DNA from: Saccharomycopsis malanga
Lineage: Eukaryota; Ascomycota; Saccharomycetes; Ascoideales; Saccharomycopsidaceae
Assembly: GCA_004014935.1 (NCBI GenBank)
Contig: CP025322.1
Location: 434,001-498,000, forward strand
Direction of reading: 5' to 3'
DNA: 64,000 nucleotides
The notes under the pieces are model-generated. The model was not told where the DNA came from. It ran no database searches and saw nothing but the letters and a program-made list of their open reading frames with translations. Below, piece after piece: positions 39,870 to 49,841 of this stretch. Numbering within the stretch: position 1 is the stretch's first letter; each line of letters opens with the position of its first letter. Position numbers and translations under genes: made by a program.

Positions 39870-41519
39870 ATGTCTGCAATTTCCAAAACACCTTGGGTTC
39901 AAGGTGCAAACACCAACTTTGGCATGAAGAATAGTTCGGGCAATAACATTGATACTCAAAGTACCACCAATAACATCAGTATAAAAATGTTCAAGTCTCC
40001 TCTTGGCTATAAGGACAATGTGGATATTAACATGGCTTCTTCGTCGGTGTCCAGCACTCCTTCTGACAATGTTTTCAGCTTCGAGTCTCCCTCAAGCAGC
40101 GCCATCAATTCCCCTAACGAATCTGTTTTTGACTTTGAAAAGAGATTCCAACAACCTGGTGTTATCTCTGTCGCGTTACAAGAGCAACCTGTTGCCTCAC
40201 GCGACTCCATCTTGGAAAATGACATCACAGATATTATTGACGACTATGTAAATAGTACGCGAACACCAGATACCAGTTTTGCAGAGGGTCCCATGGACAG
40301 AATGAACCACCATAGGTTGTCCTGCAGTCCTTCTCTGGCCATTAAAAGGGCCAGAAGACAATCTAGCGTGTATCAGGACTCAATTTCTATTATAAGCGAA
40401 GATGACTTAGACTTGGTTAAAAACAACGTAGAGAGTCTACAGGATAAGAAGCGCAGAGTTTACAGCATTTCACGCAGTACCAGTACACTTCATTTGCTAA
40501 AGGAAACTGCCAGTCAAGTCAATAATATTCAGCATAACAACCTTCCTAAAAGATACAATTCAACATATAGTCTCAATCAATCAAAACTTTCGGTGAATAT
40601 TTGTGAACAACCTGGGGCTCAAAGAACAACAACTGGTAACGGATTTAGTGCCATTTTCCGTACTGCCAGTCTAAGAGACACATCTCGCCAACAACAACAG
40701 CATAATCTGTACAATGCAAGATCCTCGGTATATACCCATCTTGTGACCAACGGAATACGCCCCAGTGAGTCTGCTAGAGAACCTATTGGACACGACTTTT
40801 ACAAGCTCTCGTCCAATGACTACTACGGCAACCACTTTGAGTTTAGCGAGTTAGCCAACAAGGTTGTATTGGTGGTCAATATTTCCTTTTATGGAAAACT
40901 TGCCAGTAAAAACTTTCGTTTTCTTAATTATTTACATGAAAAGTACAGCTCCAAGGGTTTGGTTATCATAGGGTTCCCTTGTAACCAATTCAACTTTAAG
41001 CCTAAACAAAAGTCACTGAGCTTTTCTGGTACAACTTCCCGTGCTTCAGGATCCCCAGTTCCTCTCCATAAGCGCAGTGTTTCTTTGTCGGACTTGAGCA
41101 CCATAGTTGAACAGCAGCGCCAACTAACCAGTCTTCATTCTCGTGCAGTATCAAACTCCACAATGTTCTCCGACAACACTATGTCTCACGGCAATGGCTC
41201 ACTCAGTGTTTCAGAGCTCATCCAAAAACATAACATAAAATTTCCAGTGTTTGAACATGTCAAGGTGAATGGAAAAAACAGCTGCGATATATACAACTAT
41301 CTCAAGAATGAGAAAAACGGACTTTTGGGCACCAAGTTCATCAAATGGAACTTTGAAAAGTTCATCGTTGATCGTAGTGGCAGAGTCCACAAGCGTTTCT
41401 CATGCTTGAAGAACATCAAGCAGATAGAAGATGTTGTCAGAGAAATGTTGGACGATAGTGATGTCCTTATAGATAGCTGCCATTCGTTAGTCGGTTTTAA
41501 TGAGAGCATGTTTGATTAG
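39870..41519 (+). CDS. Long protein with a degenerate glutathione-peroxidase-like domain
   Basis: A 549-residue protein. Residues 1-305 are Ser/Asn-rich, probably disordered, with many potential phosphosites. Residues about 308-530 are a thioredoxin-fold GPX domain: FSELANKVVLVVNIS, KGLVIIGFPCNQF, then FPVFEHVKVNGKNSCDIYNY and KWNFEKFIVDRSGRV. An insert of about 65 residues (380-446, Ser-rich) splits the domain where normal enzymes have GGQEPGS. The peroxidatic cysteine of GPX (NVASKCGFT) is replaced: NISFYGKLA puts Tyr341 there. The catalytic Gln is also lost, while W493 and N494 remain. A peroxidase role is therefore unlikely, and a binding, sensing or scaffold role is possible. A second long GPX-like gene lies at 48459 on the same strand. 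Confidence 0.85.
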   Translation: MSAISKTPWVQGANTNFGMKNSSGNNIDTQSTTNNISIKMFKSPLGYKDNVDINMASSSVSSTPSDNVFSFESPSSSAINSPNESVFDFEKRFQQPGVISVALQEQPVASRDSILENDITDIIDDYVNSTRTPDTSFAEGPMDRMNHHRLSCSPSLAIKRARRQSSVYQDSISIISEDDLDLVKNNVESLQDKKRRVYSISRSTSTLHLLKETASQVNNIQHNNLPKRYNSTYSLNQSKLSVNICEQPGAQRTTTGNGFSAIFRTASLRDTSRQQQQHNLYNARSSVYTHLVTNGIRPSESAREPIGHDFYKLSSNDYYGNHFEFSELANKVVLVVNISFYGKLASKNFRFLNYLHEKYSSKGLVIIGFPCNQFNFKPKQKSLSFSGTTSRASGSPVPLHKRSVSLSDLSTIVEQQRQLTSLHSRAVSNSTMFSDNTMSHGNGSLSVSELIQKHNIKFPVFEHVKVNGKNSCDIYNYLKNEKNGLLGTKFIKWNFEKFIVDRSGRVHKRFSCLKNIKQIEDVVREMLDDSDVLIDSCHSLVGFNESMFD

Positions 41520-42524
41520 TTACTTTTTCCTCATTCTTTCTTTCTGCAATGATTGTTCTTCGTTCTCTTGCAATTTGTTGGGCTTTGTTCTAATTACATT
41601 TGTTTTATATTTTTTCGGTTCCTTGTCATGTTTTTGAATTCTTTATTGGCTGTTTTGTTTTCTTATATTCTCGCTTGTTTTACGATTCCCCAAGCTTCCT
41701 GTTAATGATAGATTTTTTTTCACTTATTTATTATCGTACATTGGTATAAACAATTGAAAGATGGATATTTTTAGTAATGATACACATAAATATCTAGTCC
41801 ATTATCCACTACAAGACCACACTTTCATACATGATAATAGACGCTGCGCTGTCAAGCCCCTATTATAAAATGTTAAAACGAATAATTCATTCAAAGTCTC
41901 ATATTTTTGTTGAAATATATACTATAATTGAGGTTTTCTCAACAACCATTTCAGTGACATTCTGAATAAAAGAAAAGTAAAATAATCATTGTGTGCAATA
42001 TGAAGGTAGTAATGAGTAAGAATAAGCTATATTCCAAAAAACATACAGAACTTCACCACTACCACTGCACCAGTGCTTGCCTTTAAGTGGTTGGTTCTAA
42101 GGGTTTATGGATTTTACTCTTTATTACCTTACTATTACAACATTTGAGAATATAACAACACGTGCATTCGAAGACGTCCAAGGTATCTAAACAGGGAAAT
42201 ACCATAATCTGCAATAATGTACAACTTTGTATGTGTTAACTCAGATAGTTTGGATTTAAGTGAATTGAATTGGTTCAAAAAGCTATTCACGCTTGTATGA
42301 AACGGGGCTCCTTAATGTTTTAAATTAATGCCGACCTACATAATACTCTTTCTTGTAAGCGTCAAGTTGATAAAAAGGTAATTACGATTGATTAATTCTT
42401 GTCTTTAGCAGGATTTTTACAAGGAGCTTACAATTACACTAGTCCCATAAGCTAGAGCCTTTTATACAAAGACATCTCTATTAAAATATAACAAACAAAA
42501 GACTAACAAGTATCAACGACACAT
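41520..42524. other. Convergent intergenic, GPX-like gene to TKL1
   Basis: About 1 kb of AT-rich DNA between convergent 3' ends, with T-rich stretches after 41520. No gene or repeat copy recognised. Confidence 0.5.
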
Positions 42525-44905
42525 TCAAGCTCTCAAGACTCTGTTCAACTGGGACTTTACGGCTTGGCCCTCGTAGTACTTGGCAACCTTTTCGGCTCTG
42601 CTGGCAACACCTTCTGGAGTGAATTCTAACTTCTTGTAAATTTCTGGAGCCTTACCAGAGAAACCAAATCTGTCCAAACCAAAGTGTTCGTGAGCGTACT
42701 TAGACCAACCAGAAGTACTCAAGACTTCAAAGGAGACAACTGGGACACCATCTGGGAAAACGCTCAATTGATATTCCTTTGGTTGTTGGTCAAAGGTATG
42801 CCAGTCTGGCAAAGAGACAACGGAGGTTGGAACACCTTTTTTTTCTAACAACTTAGCGGCGTCAATGGCAATGGAAACTTCAGAACCAGTGGCGACGATG
42901 GAAACAGCTGGGTTTTCAGCTGGGTAGATGATGTAACCACCCTTGGAAGCAGCCTCAATGCTAGAGTTTTCCAATTGTGGCAAGTTTTGTCTAGACAAGG
43001 CAAGCACAGAAGGAGTTTTCTTGTTCTTTAATGCAACAAGGTAAGCAGCAGAAGTTTCATTACCGTCAGCAGGTCTCCAGACAGACATGTTTGGAATAGC
43101 TCTTAAGTGGGCCAAGGTTTCGACAGGCTGATGGGTTGGACCGTCTTCACCCAAACCAATTGAGTCATGCGTAGCAACATAGATGACTTGATGGTGAGAC
43201 AAAGCAGACAATCTGACAGCACCAGCAGCGTAAGAAATGAAGTTCATGAAAGTTCCAGCAAATGGTTTCAAATTGTAACCATAGGCTTCAATACCGTTAG
43301 ATATTGCAGCCATGCCGTGCTCTCTGACACCGTATCTGATGTAGCGACCAGCGTAGTCACCCAATTTGGTGGAAGGTGGCTGGAAATCAGTAGCATTTGG
43401 AGCTCTGGTCAAGTTAGAAGCAGTCAAGTCAGCAGAACCGCCAATCAACTCTGGAACAAAGTCGTATAAAGAAGACAAGACGGTCTCGGATAATTTTCTG
43501 GTAGCCAAAGCCTTATCAGTAGGCTTGTAGGTAGGCAATTTGCTTTCCCAACCTTCTGGCAAGTCACCAGCAATTCTTCTCTTCAATTCGGCACCTTCTT
43601 CTGGGAATTCCTGAGCGTATTTTTCAACCAATTTGTTCCATTTTTCTTCTTCTTCAGCACCTCTGATAGCAAGGGCCTTGTAAAACTCGTAGACAGATTC
43701 TGGAACTTGGAAACTCTTCTTAGGGTCGAATCCCAACTTCTCCTTCAATTGAGCAACATCGTCAGATTTCAATGGAGAACCATGGACCCCGGCAGTACCT
43801 TGTTTAAGAGAACCGTAACCAATAATTGTGGTTAATCTGATTAAAGTTGGTTTGTCAGATTTCTTAGCTTGGGCAAGAGCAGAGCTAATAGCAGCACCGT
43901 CAGTCATACCATCCTTGACCCACAAGACGTTCCAGCCGTAAGCTTCGAATCTCTTGCTGACATCTTCGGTAAAAGCAACAGCCGTGTCACCATCAATGGA
44001 GATGTGGTTGTCATCGTAAATTGCAATCAAGTTTTTCAATTGCAAATGACCAGCCAATGAACAAGCTTCAGAAGCAACGCCTTCTTGCATACAACCATCA
44101 CCAAGAATAACGTAGGTGTAGTTGTCAGAAATGTTGTATCCCGGCTTGTTAAATCTGGCAGCAATGTGTTGTTGAGCTAAAGCCAAACCAACAGCATTGG
44201 AAATACCTTGACCCAATGGGCCGGTGGTAATGTCAATGCCTGGGAAACCAGCTTCAGGGTGACCTGGAGTCTTAGAGCCAAGTTGTCTGAAATGTTTCAA
44301 GTCATCAAGTGAATAATCGTAACCAGACAAGTGCAAAATAGAGTACAACAATGCAACAGCGTGGCCGTTAGAAAGAACGAATCTGTCCTTGTTCAACCAA
44401 TGTGGGCTCTTTGGGTTTTGTCTAAGAGACTTCCAAAGAAGATGGGTGATTGGGGCCAAACCTAATGGGGCACCTGGGTGACCTGCATTAGCATTGTCGA
44501 CTTGGTCCACCTACAATTTGTTAGTATTTGATGAGCGGCTATTGGTCGGCTATATGCGCTTGTTGATGGAGGCGTATCATTGGTGGAGGAAGAAAATAGA
44601 CTAACTGAATGTTTCGAAAAACAAGGGTGAATGGCTTGTTACGATATGTGCGCTAAGGGCAGTAGAAATGCTCCTTAAGGGTTTCGTAATAAAGAGCTTT
44701 GAATGAAATGAATTAAACTGAACAGTAAAATGAGTGATTTCAAACGCTGTCGCTGTTTTGGGATATTACTAGCCTTTCCTCTCAACAAGTAAATCAGATG
44801 TAATGACTCAATACATACAGACAAAAGACGAATAGTGCTAATGGCAAGGTTGTCAAGTTCAGAAAGTTGTTCTGGAAGGTGAGAAAGTTGTTCTGGAACA
44901 GACAT
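42525..44905 (-). CDS. TKL1: Transketolase, spliced
   Basis: The thiamine-diphosphate enzyme of the non-oxidative pentose phosphate pathway, moving two-carbon units between sugar phosphates. Two exons, 44819-44905 and 42525-44510, give 690 residues. Exon 1 encodes MSVPEQLSHLPEQLSELDNL followed by AISTIRLLS. Exon 2 starts VDQVDNANAGHPGAPLG, and the join recreates the family sequence LAVSTIRILAVDTVSKANSG of S. cerevisiae Tkl1. The ThDP motif (GDGCMQEG to YDDNHISIDGD) and the catalytic-site VREHGMAAISNG are intact. The exon 2 frame alone has no ATG near the required N-terminus. Exon 1 carries a 21-bp duplication. Codon use is strongly biased (GGT, TTG, GCC), as for a highly expressed gene. Confidence 0.96.
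44511..44818 (-). other. Spliceosomal intron of TKL1
   Basis: This 308-nt intron starts GTATGT, has branch TACTAAC and ends TTGTAG, 10 nt past the branch A. It is in phase 0 (TCT|GTG). TGAGTCA on the minus strand (44810-44804) sits 9 nt inside the intron. Confidence 0.93.
44804..44810. promoter_or_regulatory. Gcn4-core motif inside the TKL1 intron
   Basis: TGACTCA on the plus strand, 8-14 nt inside the 5' end of the intron, mirroring the placement in FAU1. Role is inference. Confidence 0.25.
44861..44898 (-). repeat. 21-bp direct duplication in TKL1 exon 1
   Basis: AGAAAGTTGTTCTGGAA occurs at 44861-44877 and again at 44882-44898. The in-frame result is a repeated PEQLS segment at the Tkl1 N-terminus (residues 4-8 and 11-15), ahead of the conserved fold. 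Confidence 0.9.
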
Positions 44906-47116
44906 TATGGGCAAAAAGTTGATACTGTGCGAACAATTGAGAATGTATTGGGGAGGAACAAAAGAAGAGAAAGAAAACAGAAGAAAAAAAAAAAGAAAAA
45001 ATGTGGTTATTAATGGGTTTATATTTCCCTTAGATTGTCGCTCAGTCTAGATTTTCTCTCCGGTTTTCTTTTTCGCCCGCTACCACAACATCTTCCGCTG
45101 GCGTCCGGCCAACATTATTTTTTGAGGCTAATGACATAGTTTTACTAGACGTAATTCTGTAGTCTTACTATTATTCACATTCCGGTTTCTTCAAAACTAT
45201 GTGCATCTCTTCCTAGTTGCTGCTCGTTAGTCGTCAATTTGGCCTACTGATCAAATCCAAATTCCCATATGGCGTCCCCGCTGACAAATGCTTATGGCCA
45301 GGCTTTGTCATTTTTTATCGCACCCTAGATATTCACAACAGACGGTCTCCGAAATGTTCTCATGGCCAATTCAAATGACATTTTCAGGGAACAGAAAAAA
45401 AAGTAAATCGTTTCTAATTTGGTATCTGTAGCGACCCGTGGGGTGTGGTTACTCAACAATATTTGTTGGTTTTGTATGTCATTTTTCCAAGCGTCGCTAG
45501 AACGTGGTTACCTTTTTGTCAAACCGCCAATAAGTTCTTATCAGTTGATAAATATTTAAATCATTCTCAAGACCATACCATGCATGTTCTTTTTGAAAGA
45601 CTTGCAAAGAGCTATATACAACATTTTTGCTGAAGAGCAGTAAGCATGATAGTTGCTGATACGTTGTCACTCATATGAGTGCCATATAACTTGGTTTTCG
45701 AGTAACTCGTAATGCTTCTCAAACCGATTAAACCAGCGTGTTTTGGTATGACTTGTTATATCTGACTAACCCTGGTTAAGTTGCAGCTTACAAAATATAC
45801 CATTTCAGCGAGTTTCCGTGTATATATATAACCTATGCTTTGCGCAACCATTCAGGCAAGCAATCTAACTCCCCCGCATAAGTAAAAGAAACACCAGCTA
45901 CACATTGATCAAGTTTTTAGCTTGTTTTGGCTTTCGTTTAACAATAGTATAAATAATTATGCGTGCAAGGTATTATTGTTTGATTTTGACGGAAAAAAAT
46001 TAAAGGCAGTAGCATATATGCTACTTATATATGTGTCAACTGTTTCGCTGTATATCTTATAAACAGTTCGCGAGAACTGAATGGCTCCACGTTTGAACAC
46101 AACATATCGTCTTACTCAAATTATTAACATAACAAAAGTATTGCTAGTATAATCTCTTGCTAATCCAACAACATAATACCTGTAAAATTGTGTTGTTCGC
46201 TTACTACAATAACACTTGATATAAGTGGCTTTGACAAAAAATATCAACCATGATATAAAATTGTATTATGAGAAGTTTGGCTTAACAAAAAAATAGAAGT
46301 TTTTTATAAACATAACCAATTATAGGAATCGAAAAAGAAAGTTTATCTTCACTGGGTAAGTAAAACAGGTTGCTACATAATAAAAGAATGCATAGAAAAG
46401 TATAAATAGGCAGTCGGCAAGAGTATAACTAAGAGTATATTTCAAGCAAAAATATCACATTAGGAGTTAATACAAGCCGACAGGAACGATACGCATATTA
46501 TATGCTTTTCATAAAAATTATGGGTAGATATTCCAAAAACATACTCCTAACCAATATGTCTCCTATCCTCATACTCAGTTTCCGGTTAATATTTTGTTTT
46601 AAAAGTTGTTTAGTGCAAACAATCGTTTTCACTCAAAAAGAGCTATTTATTTTTTGATTCCACTAGCATGAAATGTGCATTAAAGAAGTATGCGAGCTCT
46701 TCAATGTGGCCGGAATCAAATGAAATGAGGCCCTTTACGAACATGATTTTTGAAATAATCCAGTGGCTTTGAAGCTGTCAAAAGGTACCGCAAATTATTA
46801 AAAATAACAATATATTATTTACAATCAACTATCTTGAATTCTATTTGCTCTAAGAATAATAAGCACTTTCTACTTTTATAACTTCTAGTTTGAAAATTGA
46901 GTAATAGACAATCATGATCGTGTGTATGCCTTGACAAGCTATCAAATGAGTGAAATTGACTTCTGGAGATTTGTCACTGTATGATTGTCTTCAAACGGAT
47001 TTGTAAGACTTGCGTGGCTACCTACTAGTTAATGTTTTTTATAACACTTGTCACCATGTAAATAAAACATTGCAATGACAGAATTAAGTGCAAAAACGTA
47101 CATATATATATATTTG

Positions 47117-47283
47117 AGATTTTACTTGCTGCTTTTACGATCCTGAACGTGGCTCCATAGGTAAGTGCAACTGTCTGAAACATGACTTAGACTAAAGTCC
47201 AGTGCTTACTGTCCAACCCATCGCGCATATATACGAAACTGATATGTACTGGGCTTGAAATATAAGATTATTATTATTATTAT
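47117..47283 (+). repeat. SINE-like dispersed repeat, copy C (internally deleted)
   Basis: The head TTTTACTTGCTGCTTTTACG and GAACGTGG, a shared block AAGTGCAACTGTCTGAAA, and the tail TGATATGTACTGGGCTTGAA followed by (ATT)n match copies A and B. The middle (about 100 bp around GGGTGTTCAG to GTGCGTAC) is missing. Near-identical 10-mers flank it: TATATATTTG (47107-47116) and TATAAATTTG (47284-47293), a likely target-site duplication with one mismatch. Confidence 0.85.
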
Positions 47284-47293
47284 TATAAATTTG

Positions 47294-47309
47294 TTCTCAC
47301 TAGTGAGAA
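47294..47309. repeat. Perfect 16-bp palindrome beside repeat copy C
   Basis: TTCTCACTAGTGAGAA is its own complement. TTCTCACTAGT recurs at 47411-47421, 117 bp on. It may be a dimeric protein-binding site; function unknown. Confidence 0.8.
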
Positions 47310-48458
47310 TAGCTATCAAAACAGTAAAACGGTTAGGTTCATCTTTGTATCCAGATACACCTAATAATGTTCAAATAGCTAACAAATTTTTAATTGTTTT
47401 AAACAACACATTCTCACTAGTAAGTTATCCCCTAATTGTTTAAACGTTTCAATGCCAGAAACACATTCCAGGGTGCTGTCGTAAAGCCTCGTAAACACTA
47501 ATTTAGACTCCAAAACTGACCCCGAGCTAGTTTTTAGGCTAAGCTTATTAGGGTATTTGCAAGAAATTATATTTAAGTCAATTCTTAAACTCTTAACAGT
47601 CTAATCTGAGCTATTTTGCTTTTATTATTTTGAACTTGAAACATCACTATCTTCACAGGAAATAAATTCAAAAGACGTATTTGCGCAATCGTCCTAACAG
47701 AACTTTTTATGCTGATGACTATTTGTCCATCAAACAATAAACAAGCCGTTTCAAATCTAACATAATTTGAAAAGTGAATTGCGAAAACAATCAATACTTG
47801 ATACCTTGTTTTCTTTCGATACGAAAAACATCGTGTTTCACTTCAATGCTGGTTAATTACACTTATCAACAGAACTTACTCTTTAAATAGTGCCCCTTGA
47901 ATTGTTGATTGATCCTCCGACCAAGGTTACCACACACTGTTACTTAGAAAAGCGTCACGGTCGTAAAAATGCGTATGACCTTACTTTTTCTTCGCCCTTT
48001 TAGTATAACCGTACTTATTTTCCAACATCTTATTTCTTTTTTTGTTGTTATCTCTTGAAATAGCAGACCCATAATGATTATCTACTGCCATCTTTTGCCA
48101 AAACAAGAATATAGAGATTGAACGCTCTGCAGGAACCTGTGCGGGGATGCGTCGCTCTGCATAACTATGCATATCAGTCTAGCTGTCTCGGTGCAAGATC
48201 ATGCTTTGTGACGCATCATGCTGCATTCCGCTGTAAAAGATTTTCTTCAATGCCTAATTTCTTATATAAAACTCTATCAAAGAGCCCCTTCTTCGGTCGC
48301 GCGAATATTTTCTAAAGGTGCAAGTATATTTACTTGTTATATAAGTTGATGGTTTATTCTTTGTTGTTTTTTGGACTTGTACCTTGGGTGGATTGTGGTT
48401 ATTGCAAAATTATAGAAATCTAGCTTCAACTTTAGTCAATATTGAGAAGGTTAAAGTG

Positions 48459-49841
48459 ATGCCAGATATTACACCTCAAACTCCAGTTGTACAGGCTGAT
48501 CTGGAACATTTTTTCGATGTTGTATCGTGGGCAGGAAAGAACAGAAATAAGCAATTGCAGAAAGAAGATAGCGACCAAGAATCACATTTCAGTGACTTGG
48601 ATTTCAATTACAAAAGTTTAAAGCACTCCAATACACATGTTCATCAAGATGAAACCTCTCCGGTATTTGATTACAAGTCCAAGCCTGCAATACTTCGAAT
48701 TTCTGTAAACTCCTTTGATGATATTTTTGACAGTGCCTTCGAGAATAGTTCTAGCAAAGGTGACGATACGACCCCACTGATCACACCAAAACAAACTCAA
48801 CAGCCGTCTCCCACCAGTACCATACAACAAAATTCTAATGAGGGACAGCATCAGGTAGATTTGTTACTATCTAAAGTATCTAATAACGGGAAAGAGGGCA
48901 GTTTTCAATCAAGCCAGGAAGGTACACTTCTGGAAACTCCGAATCAAATATCAACTGCCGCCACATCTTACAACTCTGTGGAAGGTTCTTCCAGCCAAAA
49001 AATGATTAACACTAGCCCTAAGATATCAGTTTCAAGTTCGACCAGTTTTTTCAAGCAGTTACCGCGGAAGTTCACCAGCAATTTTTCAGTGACCGCCCGT
49101 GATTTCACACCATCTTTGCAAGATGAAAAGGCAAAGATAACATGGAGCAGATCGAAAAGTTTCAGCAATAGTTTAAGTCCTAACTTTGATACGACTTACG
49201 AAGATTATAAAGGAAATCTTGATGAATCAAGACGTTTACAAAAGTTACAAGCCAAGAGTGAACTAGAAACCCCACAGTTTGATTGTTACAATAAGGTCGA
49301 AAACAGTTTTTATGACCTTACCTGCAAAACATATGACAACAAAAATTTTGATTTCAAAACTTTAAAAGGTAAAGTGGTAATAATCATTAACGTTGCCACT
49401 TTTTGCGGTTTCAGTTTCCATCTTAAAGGTCTTCAGAAACTTTACGAAGCACACTATCCTAAAGTTGAGATATTGGGATTTTTGTCCAATGATTATTGGC
49501 AGGAACCTGGCTCATCAGAGAAAGCCTCTGATCGTTGCTCGAAAAGATACAATACCCAGTTTCCAATCATGGAAAAAGTTAAGGTTAATGGATCCAATGC
49601 ACACAATGTGTACAAGTTTCTAAAATCTTCCAAAGCCCCTGAATCTTTGAAGGGAAAATCAATTCACGAGGGGAACTGGGGTGTTGGAAAAGATGGAAAG
49701 TTTGGTCGTAGATTATTATGGAACTATGAGAAGTTTGTTATTGATTCTGATGGCAATGTTGTAAAACGATTTCCACCATGGATGCGTCCATCATTAATGA
49801 ATGAAATGATTACCGAGTTGGTTGAAGAAGCTTCCTTGTAA
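48459..49841 (+). CDS. Long protein with a glutathione-peroxidase domain, catalytic residues kept
   Basis: A 460-residue protein starting at the ATG at 48459 (the frame upstream only offers TTG). Residues 1-270 are Ser/Gln-rich and probably disordered. Residues about 280-458 are a GPX domain: FYDLTCKTYDNKNFDFKTLK, then KGKVVIIINVATFCGFS. The peroxidatic Cys316, Gln348 (WQEPGS), resolving-type Cys360 and the W421-N422 pair (LLWNYEKF) are all present, so a thioredoxin-dependent 2-Cys peroxidase or redox sensor like S. cerevisiae Gpx3 is plausible. The usual FPCNQF reads FLSNDY, and a 20-residue insert precedes LLWNYEK. GPX enzymes are normally about 160-170 residues, so the extension is the odd part. 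Confidence 0.88.
   Translation: MPDITPQTPVVQADLEHFFDVVSWAGKNRNKQLQKEDSDQESHFSDLDFNYKSLKHSNTHVHQDETSPVFDYKSKPAILRISVNSFDDIFDSAFENSSSKGDDTTPLITPKQTQQPSPTSTIQQNSNEGQHQVDLLLSKVSNNGKEGSFQSSQEGTLLETPNQISTAATSYNSVEGSSSQKMINTSPKISVSSSTSFFKQLPRKFTSNFSVTARDFTPSLQDEKAKITWSRSKSFSNSLSPNFDTTYEDYKGNLDESRRLQKLQAKSELETPQFDCYNKVENSFYDLTCKTYDNKNFDFKTLKGKVVIIINVATFCGFSFHLKGLQKLYEAHYPKVEILGFLSNDYWQEPGSSEKASDRCSKRYNTQFPIMEKVKVNGSNAHNVYKFLKSSKAPESLKGKSIHEGNWGVGKDGKFGRRLLWNYEKFVIDSDGNVVKRFPPWMRPSLMNEMITELVEEASL

Larger units (their letters stand above)
44906..48458. other. 3.5 kb gene-poor region
   Basis: The longest stretch without a supported gene. It starts with the TKL1 promoter (T/C-rich 44990-45100). It holds repeat copy C (47117-47283), a perfect 16-bp palindrome (47294-47309) and the promoter of the second GPX-like gene. 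Frames at 45445-45633, 47585-47794 and 48118-48315 lack family likeness. A 36-codon Lys-rich frame (48091-47981, minus, MAVDNHYGSAISRDNNKK) is too short to judge. Confidence 0.5.

Noticed and set aside
47981-48091. 36-codon Lys-rich minus-strand frame ending KRAKKK
   Set aside because: It looks protein-like but is too short, and no upstream exon with GTATGT was found to lengthen it.
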